The position numbers and the translations under genes were made by a program. A stretch of 64,000 bases of DNA from Struthio camelus (lineage: Eukaryota > Chordata > Aves > Struthioniformes > Struthionidae), in assembly GCF_040807025.1 (NCBI RefSeq), contig NC_090964.1:10130214-10194213 (forward strand). The letters are read 5' to 3'. The notes beneath the pieces are model-generated. The model searched no databases, had not been told where the DNA came from, and saw nothing but the letters and a program-made list of their open reading frames with translations. Position 1 is the first letter of the stretch; each line of letters opens with the position of its first letter. This document shows positions 24,150-35,900 of the stretch, in pieces.

Positions 24150-24290
24150 ATTTTGTTATTTATTACAGTACCTCAGTACCTCCATGCTGGTTCTTGGCCC
24201 TCTCAAGCGTGTTGAGAAGTGTAAAGTTAGAATAAAATCAAACCAACAAAGAGCAGGTCCCTGCCTTTGATATAGTGTCAGCTCTGAATT
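24150..24290 (+). repeat. Decayed interspersed repeat, sauropsid type
   Basis: The order of TTATTTATTACAGTACCTCAG and, about 90 bases later, AGAGCAGGTCCCTGCC recalls an interspersed repeat abundant in turtles and crocodilians (TTACAGTAGNGCCTAGAGG ... CAGTCCCTGCCCCAAAGAGC). The middle is heavily diverged. I cannot name the family with certainty. Confidence 0.35.
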
Positions 24291-27200
24291 AGCCTTCTAC
24301 CTCTCCAAATCCTGGACACCTGCAGCTCCTGGATCCCATTGCTCCTGCATGGGCATCACAGAGGGCTTTTGGTTTCTGCGCTTGAGCAAATGCTATGATA
24401 TTAAAGCTGCTCCAGCCCCTGCCTGCCACACAGCTAGGTAGCAAGAGGCTTTGAAGGTCTGCAACAGGGGAACAGGGTAGGGGCAACCAACTGCAGACTC
24501 CCAGGAGAGGACGGATGATGTGCCCAGTGCTGGCTGGTGGGCTGCGCACCCTCTTCCTGTGGCTCCCAGACTCCCTTCCCTGCCCTGGCAGGAGGTCTGC
24601 ACGGGGTCCTGACCCACGGCGCAAACAGGTGTCCTGCAATGATCCTCTCCAGCACCAGCTTTGGCCCTGCCGAAAGAGTTTGGGGGGCAAAAAGAGGAGA
24701 TTTTCCCACACTCTGTAGAGGTCTAGGTCTCCTCCTGAGCCCTGCAGCTGCAGAGCGGAGAGCTGAGCTGATGGCTGGGCTGGGAGTGCGTACGGGATAG
24801 CTGAGCCTCCCAGGCTGATTCAGGGCCAAGGTGCCAATGGTGAGAGCATGTAAACTGCAGCCTGCTTTCCTGAGCCGGGGCCAAATCCACAGCTCCCAGC
24901 AACGGTGGCTGAGTGCTGGTTTGAGTAAATGTACTGCTGGGCAAGATGGCTTGGCGCCTTTCCCTTCTTGAAGAGTTTTTTTCCCCCCCCTCTTTGATAC
25001 AGTATATTTTATAAATAAATATAATTGCATTCGCCTGGGCTCGTTAGGATGAGCTGTCTCTGTTTCTGGGACAGGGCTATGTTTTTGGAGCGGGTGTTAA
25101 GGATACGTACTTTAAAGCTTTATGCTTGGGACGTGCAGTCAGGATGTTCACCACTTCCAGGCTCCAAATGTAAGGGATACAATAGCAAAAGACATGGAAC
25201 GAAACCTGGATGCAGCTTGGTGGGACCGTGGCCCACATGGGCCCTGCTTAGCTTAGAGCTAGGAATATCTGAAAGGGGCTGTCTACGTTTCATCCCCACT
25301 CAAGAAAAGGAGGAAAAAAAAAAAAGCAAAGCAGGATGCCAGGGAATTAGAAATAGTGGGACCTTGATGCAGCAGTGCCCGAGAGCCTCTGCCTGCGGGG
25401 AGTAGCCAACCCCCTGCTCCTGGGCACCAGGCATGGAGCTGCTTGCAAGCTTGGAGCTCGTTTGGAGAGGATTTTGCCCTAAACCAGGCATTTCTTCCTT
25501 TTTTTTTTTTTTTTTCCATAGGTAAGCAAAGCATTTTCAGCCGCTTCCACAGCATCTAAAATCCACTATCCATCACTGCTGGTGAAAGCTGGGACAGGGG
25601 ATGGGGGTGGCTAGAAATACCCGAGTTGCTGCTGAGAGCTCCTGGCAGGTTGGGGCTGCTCCTGGCGACAAGGGCTCCTGCCACCAGCACAGCCGAGACT
25701 GGATGGGGTGGAGAAACCAGGGCCTGAACACACAAAAGGCAACTTTAATTCTTCTGTGGATTAGCTTTAAAGTAGTGAGTGCTTGCTATGTAGGAACTGT
25801 CCATGTGACTTATTCCAGGATCATCTCCTTTCCAAGATGTAAATGCATCCATCATTATCCAGTGGTTTTATTATCCCCAAACCGCCCAGTTCTCCTTTCG
25901 CTGCTTGGAAGGCTTTCCGTGGCAGTCGTGTTTCGCGGCACACGGCTGTCCGTGCAGGCAGCTGTAACCCCTGCCTTCCCCCGGCACACCGGTGGTCCAC
26001 AGGAGCAAACTCCCAGTCCATCGGCCGCCCCAAGCACCGGTGGTGACATGTCAATGTCTTGGAGCGACGGGCGCACACGGGGACAGAGCCGGGGCGGCCA
26101 GCTCTTTACGGCTGCCATTAACGTTGGAAACTTGCTTGGCAAAGTAATCCAGTACAAGGAGCATTACCAAAAACAGTTTCTCGCATCTCCAGGAAAGTTG
26201 GTTCAAGTGTTTGTCAGCAGCTCTTTCTTCCTGACGCAGCACTATTTTCGCAGTTGCGGTGTCCTCTGTCTAGTTGTTTTTCCAGGCTTCGTACCACTGC
26301 TTGTTAGTGAAGCCTTCTGTTGCTCTCCTGGCTGCCCACATATGACAGCAAATTTGTGAGCTGCTGTGAAAACTTATTCTCTCGTGTAAAATGCCAAAGT
26401 ACATAATCCTCGCCTCCCAGCCCTTTGACAGTGAAGCTGGCTGCCCGGGATGGGAAACTGTGTGGCGATGTTTATCCTAACAGTCATTTTATTTTAATGT
26501 CATGGGTTGAGATGCTGTCTCTCTGGTTTTGCTGGGTCGTTTGATCTCCGTTTCCTCTCCGGCACCAGCATTTTAACACTACCCCATCAGGTGACTTGGC
26601 AGAAACGGGGACAGTTAGTTTTACAGCTGTCACAAGAGCCGCCCTGGCACGTTGCTGCTGTCGGCCACCAGCTCCCCGTCCGCCGGGGCTTTCCTCCGGC
26701 TGTCGGCCTCTCGGCAGCCGCCGCGGCCCGGCCGAGCCTCCTCCGCGGCGCAAACCACCCGGCGGCAGCCCTCGTGCTTCTCAGATGTGCTGCCTGCTAA
26801 TCTGCTCGCAGGCACGTCACTCCCCGGGGGGTTCGTAAGCCATTTTTCAGCTATCTGGCTCACGCAAGTGTTACGGACCGAACCCTCGTTGTGCCGGCCG
26901 AGCGGCACGTGCCGGGGACGGGCCCGCGGCCGCCCTCTCCCCGTGCACGCGCGCCCCTCCTCTGCAGCGCGTTTCTTCCACCAAACCTTTCAGCCGAAAA
27001 AAAAAAAAAAAAAGTCTTTAAAACCAAGCTCTGCCCTCCGGGTAGCTCCCTGAGGGGACACCGCCGCGGAGGATGCCGCCGGCGGCCCCGTCCCAGGATC
27101 GGGGCCTGGCTCTGCCGGCAGAGGGGAGGCGGCGGGCCGGGCCGGGCCACGCTCGCTGCCGGGTGCCCTGGGTCCCGGCGCTGCGCCCTTCCTGGGCTTA

Positions 27201-27522
27201 GCGCGGGGGGAATATTGTTTGTGCGTCTCTAATATCGGCCTTCTGTTTTGCATTTGCCGTTCCTTCAAAGATACGGCGCGGCCTCTGCCAAGATTCCTGA
27301 GGCGATATCCGTAGCAATGCAGACCATTCTCCCCACCAAATTCAAAGAAAACAAACGTCAGGCCAGGGATTGATATGAAATAGTTTAAAAATGAGAAAAA
27401 GCTGCCTTAGAGCTAGGTTTACATTAAAATAAATTTCAGCGCGGGGCGACGCGGCCGAGTTTCTCCCTCAGAAGGAAGCAAGCGGAGGGCGGCGGGAAAG
27501 AGGCAGGAAAGGATAAAGTTAC

Positions 27523-27721
27523 CTGCCAGCGCGGGACCGAGCGGCCCGGCCGCGGCTCCCCCGTTGGCACTGTGCGTGGTACCCGGTGGGGCTGCTCCTG
27601 CCCTGCTGCTCCCCGAAATGCCCCAGCCGCCACTGGAGCCGCAGGCTGAGCCGGGGCAGGCCGCCATCTTGTCATGTGCCACCATCTTGTCATGTGCCGC
27701 CATCTTGCAGCACGTCGCCAT
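27523..27721 (-). other. COL8A2: Candidate alternative first exon (minus strand) ending at a CAG|GTAAC donor
   Basis: The minus strand reads GCGCTGGCAG|GTAACTTTATCC, a good donor, after a CpG-rich segment whose beginning carries repeated AAGATGGCGGC-type sites. Such sites typically lie just downstream of transcription starts. An ATG at 27721 opens a frame of 66 codons plus one base up to the donor. Joined to the acceptor at 16609 it would read in frame into the COL8A2 ATG, giving a possible N-terminal extension in front of the signal peptide. This may be chance (one in three). Function and transcription are not shown by the sequence. Confidence 0.25.
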
Positions 27722-27725
27722 CTCG
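27661..27725. promoter_or_regulatory. Tandem YY1-type site array, 18-bp period
   Basis: CCGCCATCTTG-type elements begin at 27661, 27679, 27697 and, with two mismatches, 27715, exactly 18 bases apart. The spacer of the first copies is TCATGTG. CGGCCATGTT at about 27739 is a further weak match. The core CCATCTTG / AAGATGG is the YY1 consensus. The sites read AAGATGGCGGC on the minus strand. Confidence 0.6.
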
Positions 27726-28739
27726 CGCTACCCAAGGGCGGCCATGTTCCCCCTCTGCTCTCCTAGCCAGCCCCCATCAGGGCTCCCCACCGTGATCCAC
27801 AGTCAATCCCGCGTGCCGCGATGCGGCTGGGCACGTGGAAGCCATGCCCACCCCGGGGCGCCCCCGGTGCGACAGATGCCTGAGGCGGCCGTGGGCGGGC
27901 GCCGGGGACGGAGGGATGCGAGCGCGGAGGGGGAGCGGGGCCTCTCGCCGCGGCCTGCCCTCGCCGTGCCCTGTAAGCATGACTGACAGGCCCCAGCCTT
28001 TCCTTGGGGATTTCACGGGTTTTTTAAAGCATGTGACTTTTTTGTGTTTTGTCAATTCACCCATAAAAAAAAAAAAAAAAACGCATGTTGGGGGCGGCGG
28101 GGGCTTTGCTCGAGCCCCCTCCCCGCCGCGCCCGGCGCCGCTCAGCCTTGGCGCCCGCCGTTTCCGTGCTGAACGCGCCGCCCCGCGGCGAGCAGATCCA
28201 GCGTGCCCCTTTCAGAGGTCGTTTTGGTTGGTGTCACTTAATTCGATTTACGTGAGCTGGTGCGAGATCCCAGCCGGCCCGAGGCGCTCAGTGGAAACTC
28301 TGACAAGACGCGAGCTGCCATAAAACCCGCCGCGGCTCGGCGCCGCCCGGCTCGGATCACAGGTTTCCCCAGCGCTGGGCCGGAGGCGAGCGAGACGCGG
28401 ATCGTTTACACCTCGGGGTAATTCAGGGCTCGCTGAGCTTTCTCGCAAAGCTGGACCCCGATGTCACAAAAGCCCAGGGCGCAGGATGAAGCGATTCCTC
28501 GGGTTTCACAGAGGCAGCATCCGGGAGAGCTCGGAGGGGACGGCGGCCTTCCCAGAGCTCGCCGGCGGCAGCCAGGCGTTTAATCCCTGTCCTCCTCTGC
28601 TACCTCCGCACCACCGGCACTGCCGGCTTTATTGCTGCCTGGTCCAGGATAAGATTAATGGGGGAGTATCGGCTCCGGCGGGAGGAGGAGGAGCGAAGCC
28701 CGGAGCGACTCGGGGCGCGGACAGCTGAACGCGTCGCCG

Positions 28740-29040
28740 CGGCCTGCGTGCTTCCGTCAGGATGGAAGTGGGTTGTGTAAAAGTCAGGCAGAATTTTCCC
28801 AGAATTTCATTCGGAAAAAATGTGTCCCGCAATGTCACAAGATATTTCACCATCACTGAATCAGCTCTTTGGTTTTTTTCCATTCTGAAATTTTTTCAGT
28901 TTCCACATTTCTTTTGTCTTAGGGTAGAAAGCATAACAGGGAATTCTCTCACCATTGCTTTTCTGGAAATTACTTCAAAATTTCTGTATTTCCTTCTGAG
29001 ACCCCCTTTGGAGCGACGCAAAATTGCAGACATTTGAAAC
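28740..29040. other. AT-rich block between CpG islands
   Basis: About 300 bases of low G+C (28760-29035), with homopolymeric T tracts and no gene, between two CpG-rich stretches. It has the appearance of a non-coding element of unknown function. Confidence 0.3.
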
Positions 29041-29554
29041 CCTCGGCACACCACAGCTCCTGTCCCGTGCACGGCTCCCCGAAGCCTGGAGGTGTCGCGA
29101 GCGGCAGCGGCCTCGGGGAGGCGCGCGGGGAGCCAGCCGCCCGGGCGCTGGGGGCCGGGCTGGAGCCGAGCCAGCTCCAGGCCACTGCACCGCTCCAAGG
29201 CCCCGGGCGCTAGACACCGTGCCAGACACCGTGCCCGCTGCAAAGACGTCCCCGCGAGAGCTGCTCGGGTGAAAGCGCGCCGGCAGCGTGATTCACAGCA
29301 CGGGCTGGGCGGACGGCACCCGGGGGCTCACGGCGGCCCAAACACCCAAGGCGTAGCCGGGATCTCAGGACCCCTCGCCGCCCAGAGCCCTCCGGGCTCT
29401 CGCAGCGCTGCAGGCTGCGCGTCCGGCACCGCTGCCCGGCGCCGGCCCCGTCCGCCGCCGCGTGCCTCGGCGCGAGGGAGACGTGCAGCGCGGGGCTGCC
29501 TCGTTAAAGGCTGCTCCTGCGTTCAGCCCGGACTCTCCCCGCGCCGTTCCCACA

Positions 29555-29760
29555 TGCACCATGTATATTTGTCATAAACAAACAGCTTTAAACCTCAAGT
29601 AATGCTAATCTCTAGCTATCCAAAGCCACAATCTTATTACCAGGCTCCTAATTTCCAGTGCAATTGAATATCTAGTTTAATCTCCTTTAAAGGGTTCCAG
29701 ATTCCCTGAAGCCTCCCGTTGCCTTTGCCTGGCTGGACCACTGCGCTGACAATGAAAAAG
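29555..29760. promoter_or_regulatory. AT-rich conserved-element-like block
   Basis: Two hundred bases of non-repetitive AT-rich sequence (TGTATATTTGTCATAAAC, GCTAATCTCTAG, GTTTAATCTCCTTTAAAGGG), with homeodomain- and TATA-like strings, set between CpG-rich flanks. This appearance is typical of a conserved non-coding enhancer or promoter, but conservation cannot be seen from one sequence. Confidence 0.25.
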
Positions 29761-29982
29761 CTGAACCCAAACCGTATTAATCTCCTGGTGTTTTTCCTTC
29801 TCCTCATGAGCTATCCTCTAGCCGAAAGCTTCCCATCCCGGGAGGCGCAGGCTGAGCGGGGCGGCACACAGCGCCCTAAAAATCAGCCTGTCGCAGCTGG
29901 GCCCAGACCGCGCCGAGGAGTCTGCCGGGGCGTCTGCCCAGAGGAAAATGGAAACGATTTCATGTGCCTCACACCATCCTAG
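29752..29982 (+). CDS. Possible small secreted-peptide precursor (unrecognised, 76 codons)
   Basis: This small open frame begins MKKLNPNRINLLVFFLLLMS, with an ATG in a good context (ACAATGA). Residues 1-27 have the three parts of a signal peptide: basic N-terminus, hydrophobic core LLVFFLLL, and a small-residue cleavage region near LAES. A furin-type site RPRR at about residues 52-55 precedes a 21-residue tail containing three Cys (GVCRGVCP ... MCLTPS). This layout is that of a peptide-hormone precursor, but the odd number of Cys is unusual and I recognise no family. The frame lies on the strand opposite to COL8A2, probably in its first intron. The chance alternative is strong: the window has hundreds of spurious frames. 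An AT-rich block (29555-29750) lies just upstream. Confidence 0.2.
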   Translation: MKKLNPNRINLLVFFLLLMSYPLAESFPSREAQAERGGTQRPKNQPVAAGPRPRRGVCRGVCPEENGNDFMCLTPS

Positions 29983-29999
29983 GGGAAAAATCACTTCTG

Positions 30000-32900
30000 G
30001 ACCCAAGTCAGAGAAAGTAGCTGGTAGGATTAGATGAACCCAGTGTCAGAAACAAGCCACGGAGAACCTGAGCAACCTGGGAGTTCAAAGGTTTGGTAGC
30101 ATCAGGGCCAGCTCTATCTCTCAGCAAGGCGGCGAGCTCTGGACTTGGGCGTCTTTATTACCGCTGACCCTTTGCCAAGCAAAATCTGGGGCCTGGAGTT
30201 CAAGCACCAGTGGAAATCAGTGAAGAATATACAGAATATTTTCTTAGCGGAACTTATTTATTTCTGTTAGAGATGCCAGCCCTTGACCAGACGTGTAACC
30301 AGCGGCATTCAGGCAGTCTGCGCTTTCCAGAGCCCCAGCCCTGCTGCCGCCGCCGGCTTCCCACCGGGCAGCGAGCAGCCGCCCTTCGCCTGCTTGCCAC
30401 CGCTCCCAACAAAGGCATGCGTGCCAGAAAATGCCAGCTGAAGCAATTTGGGGACAAATTTTCCATGCAAAATGGAAAAGAGTCTGCAGGGGTGACCGCA
30501 CACAGCCCTGCAGCTGAGCGAGGCCCGGGACTGCTCTGCCTCTTGGCACCGGGGCGAGAAATCGGGGACTGACTCGTGGGGTGGACGGGGGGGTCTGAGC
30601 CCCTGCGCTGGCCGCCGTGGCCAGCTGAGCTGGGTGCAGAGCCGAGGCAAAAGGACACACTTATTACAAAACCTTTTGTTTAGGCTTCAAGCTGGAAAAA
30701 CATTCAGTTCCTATTTCTCATGCAGAATTTTCCTCGGGGCTGTGTCATGTGGGAACCTCCCTCTGTCCACGCTCGGGACCCGTTTCACAAAGCGAGAGCC
30801 CTGTCCCGGCCCCGGGCCACGCAGACAGTCGGTGACACTGCCGCGACCTGAACCCCGGCATCCCAGGGCAGCGTCTTGCCGCAAAACGCAGCGAGGCAGC
30901 GGGGACCCCCGTCAGCAGCTGGACTAGGGCAGCCGCTTGTTTAAGTTATAAACTGGTTCAAAAACAATACAGCAGGCTGCTTAAGCTTGTGGGGCTTAGG
31001 CATAATGAAAGATAAACCCTACAATAATTGCTAAAGTAGGAGCGCCTGTAGCCGGACAGGCGTGGGAGGAGGCAGGGAGGGACGAGCCCAGCTGGGGACA
31101 GCGTGCCTCGCACGCTGGGGACACCGCGCCAGCAGCTCCAGCCCCTCGCTGTCCCCCTCGCTTGCCTCTGCTCCCGGACCTCCGCTAGAGGTTGCGGCAG
31201 CTGAGGCAACGCAAGCTTTCCTCTCCACTTCCTCGCCTTTGGCTCGTCCCTGCCTGCTCTCGGAGCGCTCCCTGCGCTGTCCACCCGGCCCTCGCCAGGC
31301 GCGGGGGATCCCCCGGTGCCGAAGGGGCCACGGAGGCGCCCTGGACCCGGCTGGCCCCGGACCCCAAGCACGGCGCAGCGCCCTCCCAGCGCTGCCCGCG
31401 AAGCTGACTCCTTTCAAGGCACAGAAATCACTTGGGACCTGAGAGCAGGGCACATCCATCAACTTACAACACACTTCAGAGACTCTGTCCTGAAAGCAAA
31501 CAGCTCATCAAGCTCTATCTGTTACAAAATTATGCAACCAGCAGGAATGCTGTCCAGAAAGCCAAATTGCATAATGGTCTAACCTCCCGCGAGCCGCCAG
31601 GAAACCTGACACACACGGATCCAGGCTCAGCGCTGATGGGACCTGGCAACGGCACGAAACCAAAATATCCCTCAAACACAGAAAAACTGCACAGGTGCTG
31701 GGAAGGAATAACTCACGGCCAAGCATGCACACGGCTCATTCTCACAGAGACAGCGGTCGCACAGGCATCGGGAGAGGAAGAGACCAGGGTCAGGAAGAGA
31801 CCAGCGGCAGTCCCGAGGCCATTGCTGTCATTTGTACACCAGAGGGACCTGAACGCTGCTCCTGGTTTACACCAGTGTAACTGGGAGCAGACCCAGCCCA
31901 AGAGGGAGGCGTTTGCACGTTTCTGTGTTCTAGGAAACGGCAAATATTTGGAGCCACGGGCGCAAGCGTGCCGTGCTCGGGTGAGAGTGCTGCAGATGCT
32001 GCACTGTTCTGTTTGCCGCGGCTTTATGAGCCCTAACATGTGACATTGAAACATGAGGGGAAAAATTACATTGACCTAATCATCCTATTTTTCTAGAAAA
32101 AAATAATAGGAAAAAAAAACCCACCTTTCAGTATTCAACCTGCAGGGAACAGAGCAGGGAAAGATTTCTGCAGGCGCTGTCGCATTGCCCTGCACCCTGC
32201 CTCGCCGGCCGGGCTGGCGCTGCGGAGCCATGCGCGGTGGCAAAGGGGGACTACAGCGGGCAATGCCCTGGCCCTTGTATTTCACCCCTGGGAGAAGTGT
32301 AAGAGCCTTCCTGGGTGTGTGTGCACATTTGTGCCAGGCCACGCTCAGAGTTCAGCTGGGTGCTGTCGTGCCCCAGACCGAGCCCTTCCTTCCCCTCCGT
32401 GCCACGGAGGAGGCAGTGCTGGTTCCCACTGTGCCGCGAGACCTGCAGGAACAACCACGGGGATGGGCAGCACCGATTTCGCTGCTGCAATGAGAACAAT
32501 AGCAGCGCCTTGCCTGGATCGCAGGGAGGTCGCAGAGACACTGCGGGCTCCCAAGGCGGCTCAGCCTTCCTCACCTGCCCAGCCCTTCCCAGCCGGAGGA
32601 GAGCCCGCCGGATGCCCGCGGTAAATGCCATTGCTTAGCGAGCGCCTTGACCGCAGCACTCCTACACCCGAGCCGGGCTCTGAGGGAGTCTTTCTGCACA
32701 AGCCCACAAACATTTTCCACCTCATTTACAGTAAGAGCATTAAAATGCTGTTTTCTGGAGGCACCACACATCAAAATGTCAAACTCGGGGTGGAATTTGG
32801 AGGGGGCCTGCAGGGAGGTTTGTTCTGGTTGCAGCTGGGAAGGAGGCCGGGAGGGCGAGCAAAGCCGTCCAGCCCCAGCCATGCCGTTAGCCCCCGGCCC

Positions 32901-35900
32901 CCGCGGGTGAGTGGCGAGGGCTGCGAGGCTGGACATCCTCCCTCCTCGGGCTCCGCTGGCCGTGCTGGCCCGCCGGTGGGGCCAGCAATGCCGAGCCGGG
33001 CGTGAGCAGCCCCTGGAAGGGGTGCCTGTGCCCGTGCTCTTGGCTCCTGGTGCTGTCTCCTTCCTATTATCCAGCTCCTTTTGTTGCAATGACTTACGGC
33101 CGCCCCCTCCCCTCGTCCCCCGTCTGCGCTCCCCGTCCCTGGCGCCGGTTCATCGCGGCCCCACTGGCAGCGAGCGCGCCCAGCCCGGGCTGGCTCTCCC
33201 AGCCAGCGCGCGAAGGCAGCCCTGGGCTTGCCCTCTGCCTCACCCCGGGGAGAGGATTTTGGAGGAGGCGCTGGGCTGGGACCGTCTTTCTGCTGCGGTG
33301 GCTCCTGCCACCGGAGACAGGTGCCTGCTCTGCCCGGCGCAGCACCAGGTGGGCGCTCCGGTGCCCTCGGCATGCTGCGATGGGGCCGGGTCTGCAGAGA
33401 CCTGGGGGCTTCGGAGCCCGCAGGGCTCCCCCGGCCCCCGGGCACAGGGGGCCTCAGAGGAATAAGGCATTTTGGAGCCAGCGTTTCCCAGGAGAGGAGA
33501 AGTCATTTCAGGATGCCTTCAAGCGCCGTCCTCGCAGCCCCCTCGCCGCTGCCGCGGCCCTTCCCGCTGGCCGCTGCAAGGCCCGCGCGTGGCTCTGCCA
33601 GGGACTGAACCCGTGGCTTTCTGGCAAGCTGGGCTTATTCCGCTGAAAGAAACATTGCACAAGGCTAATGTCCCATGCCCTTTCAACAATCCCTTCCCGG
33701 GCCAGGCCAGGGCTGCGGTGAAAATAAGATGTCCTGCCAGGCAGCTCTGGGAGCATGTGGAGGCGGTTTATAAAGATGTAAAGCAGAATTCTTTCCTCCA
33801 AGCTCTTCTCCAGTGACCGGAGCCGCCGGGGGGGCCTTTGCTGTGCGGCGAGAGACGGCAGAGCCATGCGGTGCCGGGAGCTCTGCCGGCACCTGGGGCC
33901 TCGCCGCTCCCCTCGCGTTGCTCTCCCGTGGGGGCTGGCCGGAGCAGCCCTTCCCGAAGGCCTGTGCTCCAGGAAAGCGGAGTGTCACCCTGGCCGGGAA
34001 AGGACATCCAGAGCCCGTTGTGCAAGGGGGCCGAGGGAGCTGGGCAGTGCGAGCTGGAGGCGCCAGAATCAGTAACTCGGGCAAGCCCGGCTCCCACACC
34101 CAGACTCGGGGTTGCTTCTGCGAGCATCCTGGCCACACGAGCCTTGGCGGGGAGGCGAGGCTATTTCAGGAACTTTCAGCACCACCCAGAGAGGTGTCCG
34201 ATGCTTTTATTTATAAACCCACTGGCTCCTGCCCAGCTACAACCGGCTTTCATGCAGGAAAAAGCCCAGCAGGGCCAATACAAACAGAGCCAGCAGCATC
34301 CCTGCACGGTAAGAGGTGAAGCCAAGAAGCCAAAGATGCTCTGGCTGAACCACCCAGCCCTGCCACCCCACGAGATGGGCAAACCTTGGCAAATTGGCTC
34401 AGTGGCCTGGCGTTGGGAGATGTGGCAGAGCCACAGCCCAGAGCAAGGGCGAGAGGATGGGGAGGGCCGACGTCGGACTGGGAAGCCAACTGGACCCAGA
34501 CACGGTCCGTCGCTCCCAGCACTCCAGCGCTCGCTCCAGGGACCAGGGTCAAACCCTCGCGCCCAAAGACCGAGAGGGGCCACGGACAAAACCTGAATGC
34601 CAGCAGCTCCTGCAGAGCTGCAGTACTCGGGGAGGCCCCTGCCCCGTGCGAGGCTGCCAAGAGGGGCTGCCCCGTGGAGGGACCCGGCGCCCCGGGACCT
34701 GGCCCCCGGCAGTGCGGGAACAATCGGGTTATTGTTCGCGTGCCGCCTGGGACACGAGTGTGCTGGGGAATTAAACAAACCCTGCACTTTCCGCCTGTCA
34801 CACTCACTTTCCCAGCCCAGACTAATCCCGTAAGATGCCCTGTCAGCACAGACGTGGCCCTGCTGCCGCGGGAGCAGGCAAGAAGGGGAGCCTGGCCTGG
34901 GGCTCCCCGGCCCCCGGCCCCTTCTCCCCCAGGGTGCAATTAAAGTGGTAGTCTGGGGGGCGAAGGCTCTGCAATAACACGGCACGAGCAGCTACAATTA
35001 GGGCCCGAGGTGAGTGCAGACAAAGGCGTAGTGAGCTCCAGCTCCAGCCGGCTTCGGGGATTCGGTTAATGGGGTCCATTTGCTGGGTACTTCTTGGAAT
35101 AACAAATTGTATCATCCAAAAAAGCAAAACCACAAAAGGGGATCGGCTTGCAGCCTGGCTCACAAAAGCCCCTTGTCTGGAGGCCCCCCAGCACCCCCCA
35201 ATCTCCTGGAGTAAATTCAATTTAACCAAAATAAACAGCACGCTCAGCCCTGTGCTCTCATGCTCTCCCCAGCAAATCCTGGAGCAGCGAGGGCTTAACC
35301 TGATGCCTCGGGCTGGCACCCACTCATGCCCTGAGCCCTCGTCCTCGTCCAGCCCGCGGCAGGTCGCTGTGCGGCGAGCGCAGCCCCCACGCCGCGGGCT
35401 GGTCCCTCGCGTGGGCGCAGGCACCGGCCGCATCCCGGCTGCGAGCATCGCTCTGGCACGTGCGTGTCCCTGCAAGCTCACATGCTGGTTGCAATTTAGA
35501 TGTAAATCACCAACTTATAAATGTATTTCAGAAAACCCTGTTTTCCTCCTGGCCTGCCGCTCCGGAAAACCCAGCAGGGTTACTGCTACCCTCTCAGACA
35601 TCTCCTGGCTAAAAGAAGCTTTTGCAATGCTCAGCCTTCCTGCAGCGAAGCACAGAGGGCTCCGGGCTTGCCCTAACGGGGCGGCACAGCCCCGGGACAG
35701 CAAACACAGCGGTGCTGCGGTGCACCCGCCAGCCCTGGCGGGAGCGCTGCTGCAGCCTGGGATACCGCCCTTGCCTTATTTTACATCCCCTCTCACGCTC
35801 CCGGCAAATTATCAGCCACCTAATGATAAGGAGAAAGAGCAGCCCAGCCCGCGGAGGCGGTGGGAGCGCGGCCGCTGCGCCGGGCTCTGCCGAGGCTCGC

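Larger units (their letters stand above)
26600..28480. promoter_or_regulatory. CpG island with YY1-type array
   Basis: CpG-rich sequence broken by oligo-A runs at 26997-27014 and 28064-28081 and by an AT-rich block at 27270-27430. It contains the 18-bp YY1-like array and a minus-strand splice donor at 27523/27522, so it may be a promoter. No conserved coding exon is recognised. Confidence 0.45.

Noticed and set aside
25840-25900. Possible second MIR fragment (TTATTATCCCCAAAC)
   Set aside because: Only a short string resembles MIR and the surrounding bases do not extend the match.
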